From NCBI GenBank assembly GCA_966185765.1, contig CBIFVZ010000101.1, positions 1-10,978 of the forward strand: 10,978 bases of DNA. Direction: 5' to 3'. Shown here one piece after another: positions 5,675-10,978 of the stretch (the first letter of the stretch is position 1; every line of letters starts with the position of its first letter). This DNA comes from CBIFVZ01 sp966185765 (GTDB lineage: Bacteria; Pseudomonadota; Gammaproteobacteria; Enterobacterales; Enterobacteriaceae). The position numbers were made by a program, and so were the translations under genes. The notes below the pieces were generated by a model that saw nothing but the letters and a program-made list of their open reading frames with translations, searched no databases and was not told where the DNA came from.

Positions 5675-7362
5675 TTTTTCTCCTGTTTACGGCACCAGCC
5701 TTTGCCGGGTTGTTTGACCGCCCCGGCCAGAGCCAGTTTGTGCCAGCAGACCAGGCGTTTGCCTTTGACTTTCAGCAGCGAGGCACCGAGCTGACGCTGG
5801 GCTGGAAAATCTTGCCGGGCTACTATCTCTATCGCCAGCAGATTGATCTCTCACCGGTTGGGGCCAGGCTTGCGGACTTCACGCTGCCCGCAGGCGTTGA
5901 GCACGAAGATGAGTTCTACGGTAAAAGTCAGATTTACTTCACCTCGTTAACCCTGCCGCTGCACCTGCTTTCTGCTAATGCCGGGGCCAGCGTACGCGTC
6001 ACGTATCAGGGCTGCGCCAAAGCAGGCTTTTGCTATCCGCCAGAAACCAAAACTGTACCGCTGAGTGTGGTGGCAGCGCAGAGCAACAGCAGGCAAGCTG
6101 CGGCCAGCGACGACGCCTCAGCCGCTCTCCAGGAATCCGCACCTGCACAACTGCCGTTTTCGGCACTGTGGGCGCTGCTTATCGGTATTGGTATCGCCTT
6201 CACGCCGTGTGTACTGCCCATGTATCCGCTGATTTCCGGCATTGTGCTCGGCGGGCGTGAGCGGCTGTCTACCGGGCGAGCGCTGCTACTGGCGTTCATC
6301 TACGTCCAGGGCATGGCGCTCACCTATACCGCGCTGGGGCTGGTGGTCGCTGCCGCCGGATTGCAGTTCCAGGCCGCGCTTCAGCATCCTTACGTCCTCA
6401 CTGGTCTGTCGATATTGTTTATCCTGCTGGCGCTCTCCATGTTTGGCCTGTTCACGCTCCAGTTACCTTCTTCACTGCAAACGCGTCTGACGCTCATGAG
6501 CAACCGCCAGCAGGGCGGCTCCGCAGGCGGTGTGTTTGCAATGGGCGCGATTGCCGGGCTGATTTGCTCTCCCTGTACCACCGCCCCGCTGAGTGCCATC
6601 CTGCTGTACATTGCCCAGAGCGGTAATCTGTGGCTTGGCGGCGGTACGCTCTATCTTTACGCGCTCGGCATGGGCCTGCCGCTCATCCTCATCACCGTGT
6701 TCGGCAACCGACTGCTGCCAAAAAGCGGGCCGTGGATGGAGAGCGTCAAAACCGCGTTTGGTTTTGTTATCCTGGCGCTACCGGTGTTCCTGCTTGAGCG
6801 CGTGCTGGGTGAGACCTGGGGACTGCGCATGTGGAGCGCACTCGGCGTGGCGTTTTTTGGCTGGGCGTTTATCACAAGCCTTGGCAGCACCCGCCGCGGC
6901 GTACGCGTGTTGCAAATTCTGCTGCTCGGCGCCGCGCTTATCTGTGCCCGTCCCCTACAGGACTGGGCTTTTGGCGCACCCGCCGTGACTGAGAGCCAGG
7001 CGCATCTTAACTTCACCCGCGTGAGCAACGTGGCAGAGCTTGAGCAGGCGCTGGCAAAATCCCAGGGCAAGCCGGTGATGCTTGACCTGTACGCTGACTG
7101 GTGCGTTGCCTGTAAGGAGTTCGAAAAGTACACCTTCAGCGACCCGGCGGTTCAACAGGCACTCGCGAATACGGTACTGCTGCAAGCCGATGTCACGGCC
7201 AACGCGCCCAATGACGTGGCGCTGTTAAAGCACCTCAAGGTACTGGGTCTGCCAACAATTTTGTTTTTTGATGAAAACGGCTCCGAACAGCCGCAGGCGC
7301 GAGTCACCGGCTTTATGAATGCCAGCGATTTCAGTGCGCATTTGCGCAAACACCTGCGGTAA
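5650..7362 (+). CDS. dsbD: DsbD, thiol:disulfide interchange protein (DipZ)
   Basis: DsbD carries electrons from cytoplasmic thioredoxin across the inner membrane to DsbC, DsbG and CcmG in the periplasm. The 570-residue protein (E. coli about 565) shows all parts in order: a signal peptide ending AFA at residue 19; an N-terminal periplasmic domain with Cys122 and Cys128 (GCAKAGFC); a membrane domain from about residue 172 to 445 with Cys187 (FTPC) and Cys309 (CSPC); and a C-terminal thioredoxin-like domain with Cys485-Val-Ala-Cys488. All six working cysteines are present. The extra residues compared with E. coli lie in the alanine/serine/glutamine-rich linker before the membrane domain. The start overlaps cutA by 25 bases and has only a distant AAGGAAA (about 5628), which suggests translational coupling. 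yjdC follows 50 bases later. Confidence 0.96.
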   Translation: MVVRVFTLIFLLFTAPAFAGLFDRPGQSQFVPADQAFAFDFQQRGTELTLGWKILPGYYLYRQQIDLSPVGARLADFTLPAGVEHEDEFYGKSQIYFTSLTLPLHLLSANAGASVRVTYQGCAKAGFCYPPETKTVPLSVVAAQSNSRQAAASDDASAALQESAPAQLPFSALWALLIGIGIAFTPCVLPMYPLISGIVLGGRERLSTGRALLLAFIYVQGMALTYTALGLVVAAAGLQFQAALQHPYVLTGLSILFILLALSMFGLFTLQLPSSLQTRLTLMSNRQQGGSAGGVFAMGAIAGLICSPCTTAPLSAILLYIAQSGNLWLGGGTLYLYALGMGLPLILITVFGNRLLPKSGPWMESVKTAFGFVILALPVFLLERVLGETWGLRMWSALGVAFFGWAFITSLGSTRRGVRVLQILLLGAALICARPLQDWAFGAPAVTESQAHLNFTRVSNVAELEQALAKSQGKPVMLDLYADWCVACKEFEKYTFSDPAVQQALANTVLLQADVTANAPNDVALLKHLKVLGLPTILFFDENGSEQPQARVTGFMNASDFSAHLRKHLR

Positions 7363-7412
7363 ACAACACTTCACAGGGGGAGAAACCGTTGAACAGAACG
7401 GAGGAAAACACC

Positions 7413-7988
7413 GTGCAACGCGAAGACGTACTGGAACAGGCGCTGCAAATCCTTGAGAAAAAAGGGCTGGCAGATACCACGCTGGAGATGGTTGGCGCAG
7501 CAACAAACTGCACGCCACAGGCGCTGATGCGTTTCTGGCCGGACGCAGAGGCGCTGCTGTACGACGCCCTGCGCCACCACAGTGACCAGATTGACGCCTG
7601 GCGTCATCAGCTGATTCATGACGATACGCTCACAATCGAGCAAAAACTGCTGGCGCGCTATGAAACACTGACTGGCTGTGTAGGCAATCAGCGCTATCCC
7701 GGTTGCCTGTTTATTGCCGCGTGCAGCGTTTACCCGGACAGCGAACACCCCATTCACCAGCTTGCCACGGTGCAAAAGCATGCGGCACGGGCTTACACCC
7801 ATCAACTGCTGGTGCAACTGGAAGTGGACGACCCGGCGATGGTGGCCGACCAGATGGAGCTGGTGCTGGAAGGTTGCCTGAGTCGCCTGCTGGTGCACCG
7901 CCGCCAGGATGATGTGGATACCGCACGCCGCCTGGCCGAAGATATTTTGCGCCTGGCGCAGTGCCGCACCGCAGGCGCATTAACCTGA
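7413..7988 (+). CDS. yjdC: YjdC, TetR-family-type transcriptional regulator
   Basis: The 191-residue protein has the same length as E. coli YjdC and matches it well, starting MQREDVLEQALQILEKKGLADTTLEMV. The N-terminal about 50 residues form the helix-turn-helix region, followed by an FWPDAEALLYDALR segment like other TetR regulators. The C-terminal part includes RYPGCLFIAACSVYP and DDPAMVADQMELVLEGCLSRLLV. Its targets and ligand are not known to me. The start is a GTG at 7413 with a strong GGAGG at 7400-7404. A TTG at 7389 is in frame but would add eight residues absent from the relative. It lies 50 bases after dsbD with no terminator between, so joint transcription is likely. A hairpin terminator follows it. 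Confidence 0.9.
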   Translation: MQREDVLEQALQILEKKGLADTTLEMVGAATNCTPQALMRFWPDAEALLYDALRHHSDQIDAWRHQLIHDDTLTIEQKLLARYETLTGCVGNQRYPGCLFIAACSVYPDSEHPIHQLATVQKHAARAYTHQLLVQLEVDDPAMVADQMELVLEGCLSRLLVHRRQDDVDTARRLAEDILRLAQCRTAGALT

Positions 7989-7999
7989 TTTGCATCGTT

Positions 8000-8027
8000 T
8001 TGCCTGCTTTGCATGAAAAGCAGGCAA
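8000..8027 (+). terminator. Hairpin terminator after yjdC
   Basis: TTGCCTGCTTT (8000-8010) pairs with AAAGCAGGCAA (8017-8027): an 11-bp stem with a 6-base loop, 11 bases after the yjdC stop. A T-rich but interrupted tract follows (8028-8051). It separates the yjdC transcript from the tRNA promoter. Confidence 0.65.
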
Positions 8028-8063
8028 TTGATACGGTTTTCTGTCTTTTTTGCACTAAAGTCG

Positions 8064-8092
8064 TTGACGCTTACCGACCTTTACGGTTTAAT
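8064..8092 (+). promoter_or_regulatory. tRNA-Phe promoter with GC-rich discriminator
   Basis: TTGACG (8064-8069) and TTTAAT (8087-8092) are separated by 17 bases. They match sigma-70 consensus at five of six positions each. The following GCGCCCCG is a GC-rich discriminator, known to make stable-RNA promoters sensitive to ppGpp. The expected start is near 8099, leaving a 5' leader of only about 4 bases before the mature tRNA. Confidence 0.75.
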
Positions 8093-8102
8093 GCGCCCCG
8101 TT

Positions 8103-8178
8103 GCCCGGATAGCTCAGTCGGTAGAGCAGCGGATTGAAAATCCGCGTGTCCCTGGTTCGATTCCGGGTCCGGGCACCA
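8103..8178 (+). tRNA. pheU: tRNA-Phe (anticodon GAA)
   Basis: The 76-base sequence folds as a standard tRNA. The acceptor stem GCCCGGA pairs with TCCGGGC, the D arm is AGCTCAGTCGGTAGAGCA, and the anticodon loop TTGAAAA has GAA at 8136-8138. The T arm contains GGTTCGATTCC, and CCA (8176-8178) is encoded. It is very close to E. coli tRNA-Phe. The position after yjdC corresponds to pheU. Its 3' end is a known integration target for genomic islands in enterobacteria, and accessory genes begin right after it here. I found no second copy of the tRNA 3' end within the window. Confidence 0.97.
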
Positions 8179-8188
8179 CGAATTAAAG

Positions 8189-8212
8189 AACCCTCGCTTC
8201 GGCGGGGGTTTT
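8189..8212 (+). terminator. Intrinsic terminator of tRNA-Phe
   Basis: AACCCTCGC (8189-8197) pairs with GCGGGGGTT (8202-8210) through a TTCG tetraloop, with one G-T pair. TTTT (8209-8212) and more T-rich sequence follow. It lies 10 bases after the tRNA. Confidence 0.85.
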
Positions 8213-8358
8213 GCTTTATGCGCCAGCATATTGTTGTTTTACCCCTCTCCCATTGCTTTTTTCATTCTCCGGACAGACCTCACAATGGCACCTGAAAGTG
8301 CAGCATGGGCATGATGATGCTGTGAGCCAGATACTATCCCGACCGTTACAAAGCACCG
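8213..8358. other. Junction between tRNA-Phe terminator and the accessory region
   Basis: No gene is supported here. The stretch holds a weak inverted repeat, CTCACA (8279-8284) and TGTGAG (8321-8326), with CAGCAT/ATGCTG (8301-8306, 8317-8322) nested inside. On the minus strand a short frame after tssG (DSRREAEAFRAYLTVL, around 8390-8345) may be debris, but I cannot assign it. An island end would be expected near here. Confidence 0.35.
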
Positions 8359-9003
8359 TCAGGTACGCCCTGAACGCCTCAGCCTCCCTGCGGCTATCCT
8401 TACCGTTTGTGGCCCGTCTTTCGGGTTATCGTCTTTTATCCTCAGCATGATGTTGTAGCCGCTTAACAGACGCCGGTCACCCAGTTGCGGACGTGGCAAC
8501 AGTCTCACCGGCAGCGTCAGCCAGAAACGCACATCATAATCCTGCCCCAGACAGGTTTTCAGTAGCCGGAACACGTCCTCGCGCAACTGCCCGCCCGGCA
8601 GCCAGCCGTTCACCTCATCCGCATCGTCGGTCGCAAGCTCCACCGCCATACAGGCGTTCGCGTCACGGATATGGCTGCCCATCACCACGCCTTTTTGCAG
8701 CCGCATGGGCCGGGAGACGGACAGGCTGGCCTGTGACGCAACCGGCAGGCTCACCGGATGGTGAGGCAGCACCTTAACCTGCGTCTGCGGCGCACAGCGG
8801 CGGATGACCGATTCAATACCGTCTGCGGTGTGCGTGGGCATCAGCAGCGGCTGTAGCAGCCCCAGCAGCCGGGACGCGGGCTGCTCTGCCGCCCGGGTGA
8901 TACCGGTGAGCGCCATCAGGCTGCGCGAGGTGTTGTCCGTACCGCCCGGCATCAGCAGGGTTTCATGCAGCCCGGTCACGCCACGCCAGATACGGGTGTG
9001 ATA
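8359..9003 (-). pseudogene. tssG: tssG remnant: C-terminal two-thirds of T6SS baseplate subunit TssG
   Basis: The open frame gives about 215 residues resembling the middle and end of TssG (ImpH/VasB family), a subunit of the T6SS baseplate wedge. Landmarks are YHTRIWR, GGTDNTSRSLMALTGI, ASRLLGLLQPLLMPTHTADG, IESVIRRCAPQTQVKV, LQKGVVMGSHIRDANA, GWLPGGQLREDVFRLL and the end LPRPQLGDRRLLSGYNIML. Complete TssG proteins are about 300-350 residues, so the first third is missing. The N-terminal side runs directly into tssF-like sequence, which points to a deletion between tssF and tssG. The remaining frame has no internal stop. It is probably non-functional because it lacks its own start, N-terminal part and partners. 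Assignment is by recalled family pattern. Confidence 0.75.
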
Positions 9004-9098
9004 AACGCGCTCCGGCCATTCGCTCGCATATTTCAGCATGCCGCCTTCAGCCAGCGCATTTCCCCGTCGAAGTAGCGTAAAAAGTCATGGTCTGACAC
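9004..9098 (-). pseudogene. tssF: tssF remnant: first about 30 codons of T6SS baseplate subunit TssF
   Basis: From a GTG at 9098-9096 the frame reads MSDHDFLRYFDGEMRWLKAA. This is the typical start of TssF (ImpG/VasA), whose family N-terminus has a pattern like LRYFDxEMRYLxEA. The frame then meets a stop; one frame over, MLKYASEWPERV continues the TssF pattern (a frameshift between about 9047 and 9039). After PERV at 9004 the sequence turns into TssG, so nearly 600 residues of TssF are gone. The GTG overlaps the end of the tssM remnant by 14 bases, as in an intact, translationally coupled operon. Confidence 0.65.
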
Positions 9099-9296
9099 GT
9101 GGCTTCCCTGTTGCTGTGGTACCTGACGAGAACACGGTGTCCGGCAGGCGGAACCCCTTCAGTAATATTTTGCTGCGTGCTGGCGTGAAGAAGATAACTG
9201 AGCGCCAGCCCGTCCTGCGCGGCCCACGTCAGCCGGTACTGTTCCGGCCCTGCGGGCGTGACCGTCGCTTTCTCCAGCAGACGAATCTTAGTATCA
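9085..9296 (-). pseudogene. tssM: tssM remnant: C-terminal tail of T6SS membrane-complex protein TssM (IcmF)
   Basis: In one frame the sequence reads SDTKIRLLEKATVTPAG, then YRLTWAAQDGLALSYLL. After a shift near 9167 it continues in the next frame as ILLKGFRLPDTVFSSG, ending at a TGA (9087-9085). Both pieces fit the last about 70 residues of TssM as I remember it: a RLL, then LTW, DG and RY.L pattern, followed by a GF.LP..IF tail. TssM is the large inner-membrane core protein of the T6SS and is usually over 1000 residues, so more than 90% is missing. The remnant starts at the stop codon of the OmpA-like gene. Without shift correction the frame runs on to 9047 and looks like an unrelated small protein. 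Confidence 0.6.
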
Positions 9297-9950
9297 CTAA
9301 CGCTCAATGTATTGCAAAACGTACAGATCAGCGCGCCGATATTGTGGCTGGCTCGTACCTTTACCGCTCCTGCCTACGGCTGTACTACCTAAAGGTAAAA
9401 TGAATAACGGACGTTTGTTGCTTTCTACCAGCCCGGCGAGAAAGTAAGCCCGCTCCAGTGAAAGCAAATGATTTCCCCGTTTTTCACCTGGTGAGTCGGC
9501 ACTACCAACAATTAATATTCCGTGGTGTTTTTCAGGGGAAGATGAAAGTAACTTATCAAGATCAATAATATTTCGATCCATCGCACTTGCGCTTCCATTA
9601 GCAAAATAAACACTATGCACATATTTCACATTAATTGGCATAGCCTTCGTTATATTGGATGAATAGACTTCAGGAGAGGTCATAAAAGTTGCATTGCAGA
9701 GCACATCAAGATTTGAGAGTAAAACCCGGCTAAGGCGTGCATCATATATAGCTTGAGGAGGTATGATTTTTTTAATTATACCATCATAGCGTAAAGCTCC
9801 TGACAAATAGCCAGCATTATTTGTTGCTTCAGAGTCACTTTTACGACAATCAAATTGTGTAACATTATCATCAAGTAAGCTCTTAGAGAAAGAAGATGCG
9901 GAAAAAGACATCATAATAAAAAAAAGACAAATATATTTATCTATAAACAT
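9297..9950 (-). CDS. OmpA-like periplasmic / peptidoglycan-binding protein, probable Tad-locus partner
   Basis: The 217-residue protein starts with a hydrophobic signal (IDKYICLFFIMMSFSASS, cleavage likely near residues 22-24). A middle region with Cys35 and Cys85 could form a disulfide. From about residue 108 it resembles the OmpA C-terminal domain: VYFANGSAS (114-122) and GSADSPG followed by LSLERA (149-168). Asp152 and Arg167 have the same 15-residue spacing as Asp271 and Arg286 of E. coli OmpA, which bind diaminopimelate in peptidoglycan. I infer that it anchors something to the cell wall. No lipoprotein box is seen. The ATG at 9950 overlaps the upstream gene by 14 bases, so the two are probably translated together. 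In gammaproteobacterial Tad pilus loci an OmpA-family gene often follows tadG. The gene is clearly AT-rich compared with the backbone. Confidence 0.7.
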   Translation of the reverse strand: MFIDKYICLFFIMMSFSASSFSKSLLDDNVTQFDCRKSDSEATNNAGYLSGALRYDGIIKKIIPPQAIYDARLSRVLLSNLDVLCNATFMTSPEVYSSNITKAMPINVKYVHSVYFANGSASAMDRNIIDLDKLLSSSPEKHHGILIVGSADSPGEKRGNHLLSLERAYFLAGLVESNKRPLFILPLGSTAVGRSGKGTSQPQYRRADLYVLQYIER

Positions 9951-10978
9951 TTTTCGTAGAAGACTCTTGTGATAAATAATAGGAGAATAAAGATTCTAGT
10001 TGCTGGTTAAAATCAGCATCAAGTTGATCCAAAACGATGTAACCTGTATCACTGCCCCATGTTGTACTACAGTTAAATCTGGACACTTTTTTTAGCGCCT
10101 CAGACGTTGGCGCAATAACAACCAGTTTACTGGCCTTACGCTGAGTAAAAGTTGTTTTTATGGTGCTACATATCTCACTAACCCCTACCATACCTTCAGA
10201 ATCAAGAGTATCCTCCCTGGCGGAAATAAAGAGGAACACCACATTCCGGGTCAGTGACGATGACTTCGCATATATAGTTCTACCTGCCCATAAAAGTCCT
10301 TCAATTGTTTTTAAATCTGTACCGGTGTAATCAATTCCGTTAATGGCTTTGGTTATTGTAGAAACAGATGAGATATTATAAGTTGGCTGTGTTGCGGGAC
10401 ATGTATTTACATCACCAAAATAGCGATTACGGGTAACGGCTAAAGATGTAAGCGACTCAGGGGATGTTGTTACGTTTCGACCTGCACTAGTAAAATTAGC
10501 TCTTGTTATGGAGTATATCCCCTGATTTGCAACATCATCATCATAGTCCTCAAAATATTTATAATTATTATAACGTTTAGCATAGTGCTTTGCTAAGTCC
10601 AGATAGACTATATATTGCGGTAGGGATTGATAATTTTCAACAACCGAAAGTTGTTTATTATAATTTTCTTGCGCTATCTGAACATTATATTCAAGTTGGT
10701 CAATAGAATTAGACAGGTTGTTAATTTCATAATTTAACTGCTCTATTTCTTTCTGAATATCAACATATTCCTGAGAGCCAGATGCATGCTCTTTTAACTC
10801 CAGCTGTAATTTTTCCATTTGGCTTTTTTTCGAAGCTATAGCATTTTTCGTACTATTCAACGTTGATTCAGCACTGTTCAGATTTTTTTTATCAGATGAT
10901 AGAACATCATCTTGAGAAAAATAATTCTCCCACCATGAAAAACTAAAATCATCACCACGAGAAATGCCAGAATAACAC
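9937..10978 (-). CDS. TadG-like protein with coiled coil and vWA-like C-terminal half (5' end beyond right edge)
   Basis: The frame is open from the right edge (39 further codons before the TTG at 10860) to the TAA at 9937, so the true start lies outside. The visible about 346 residues begin CYSGISRGDDFSFSWWENYF, then a Lys/Glu/Gln/Asn-rich coiled coil of about 85 residues (10884-10627). After that comes a region resembling the second half of a TadG-type von Willebrand A domain: NTCPATQP, TGTDLKTIEGLLWAGRTIY (10326-10270), NVVFLFISARED, an EICSTIK segment, KLVVIAP, SRFNCSTTWGS and FNQQLESLF. TadG is a Tad (Flp) pilus assembly protein with an N-terminal membrane anchor and an outward-facing vWA domain. 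The strand VVFLFISARED replaces the usual LTDG stretch, so metal binding may be altered. AT-rich, signs of transfer. The TadG assignment is inference from pattern; an unrelated vWA-like secretion protein is possible. Confidence 0.6.
   Translation of the reverse strand, partial: CYSGISRGDDFSFSWWENYFSQDDVLSSDKKNLNSAESTLNSTKNAIASKKSQMEKLQLELKEHASGSQEYVDIQKEIEQLNYEINNLSNSIDQLEYNVQIAQENYNKQLSVVENYQSLPQYIVYLDLAKHYAKRYNNYKYFEDYDDDVANQGIYSITRANFTSAGRNVTTSPESLTSLAVTRNRYFGDVNTCPATQPTYNISSVSTITKAINGIDYTGTDLKTIEGLLWAGRTIYAKSSSLTRNVVFLFISAREDTLDSEGMVGVSEICSTIKTTFTQRKASKLVVIAPTSEALKKVSRFNCSTTWGSDTGYIVLDQLDADFNQQLESLFSYYLSQESSTKNVYR

Noticed and set aside
8159..8178. Possible attachment-site repeat of the tRNA 3' end
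   Set aside because: Only one copy was found in the window; a partner may lie to the right but cannot be shown here, so no att site is called.
8211..8450. 79-codon plus-strand frame just after the tRNA
   Set aside because: Starts within the tRNA terminator, overlaps the tssG remnant antisense and has no ribosome-binding site.
9047..9307. 86-codon minus-strand frame as an independent small gene
   Set aside because: Its first half fits the TssM tail, and the rest of that tail is in another frame, so it is better explained as a frameshifted remnant; the start would be a TTG inside the OmpA-like gene.
9038..9403. 121-codon plus-strand frame
   Set aside because: Opposite to the tssF/tssM remnants and the end of the OmpA-like gene, all of which have recognisable family patterns; this frame has none.
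1..10978. CRISPR array, insertion sequence or integrase gene
   Set aside because: No regularly spaced repeats, transposase-like frames or integrase-like frames were seen on either strand.

Overview
The window looks like a chromosome segment of a member of the Enterobacteriaceae (Escherichia/Enterobacter/Kosakonia type; I cannot name the genus). The gene order groS < yjeH > fxsA < aspA > dcuA > cutA > dsbD > yjdC > tRNA-Phe matches what I remember of the groE-to-pheU region of E. coli, and the proteins are recognisable at near full length.

Layout. Bases 1-37 hold the first codons of groS, read leftward from a sigma-32 type promoter at 118-146. yjeH (285-1523, +) encodes an amino-acid exporter. 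It converges on fxsA (1546-2019, -), whose terminator lies inside the 3' end of yjeH. The 343-base region 2020-2362 separates divergent fxsA and aspA; it carries FNR- and CRP-like sites and an unexplained perfect palindrome. aspA (2363-3799) and dcuA (3922-5223) form the aspartate-to-fumarate and C4-dicarboxylate exchange pair of anaerobic metabolism. cutA, dsbD and the TetR-type gene yjdC follow on the + strand. cutA overlaps dsbD by 25 bases. A terminator hairpin, a good promoter and a tRNA-Phe gene (8103-8178, GAA anticodon, encoded CCA) with its own terminator end the conserved backbone.

Right of the tRNA the character changes. In E. coli I expect the cad genes here. Instead, all signals are on the - strand and belong to accessory systems. 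Bases 8359-9296 are a scar of a type VI secretion (T6SS) locus: the 3' end of tssM (frameshifted), the first about 30 codons of tssF (frameshifted), and the last two-thirds of tssG joined to it by a deletion. Beyond it lie two AT-rich, intact-looking, overlapping genes. One encodes an OmpA-like periplasmic protein (9297-9950). The other encodes a long protein with a coiled coil and a TadG-like, von Willebrand A-like C-terminal half (9937 to beyond the right edge). Together they look like the downstream end of a Tad (Flp-type) pilus locus or a relative of it.

The simplest reading is a tRNA-Phe-associated genomic island that has had more than one occupant: an older T6SS now almost deleted, and a Tad-like surface system that appears intact as far as it is visible. 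The window ends before the island can be delimited.
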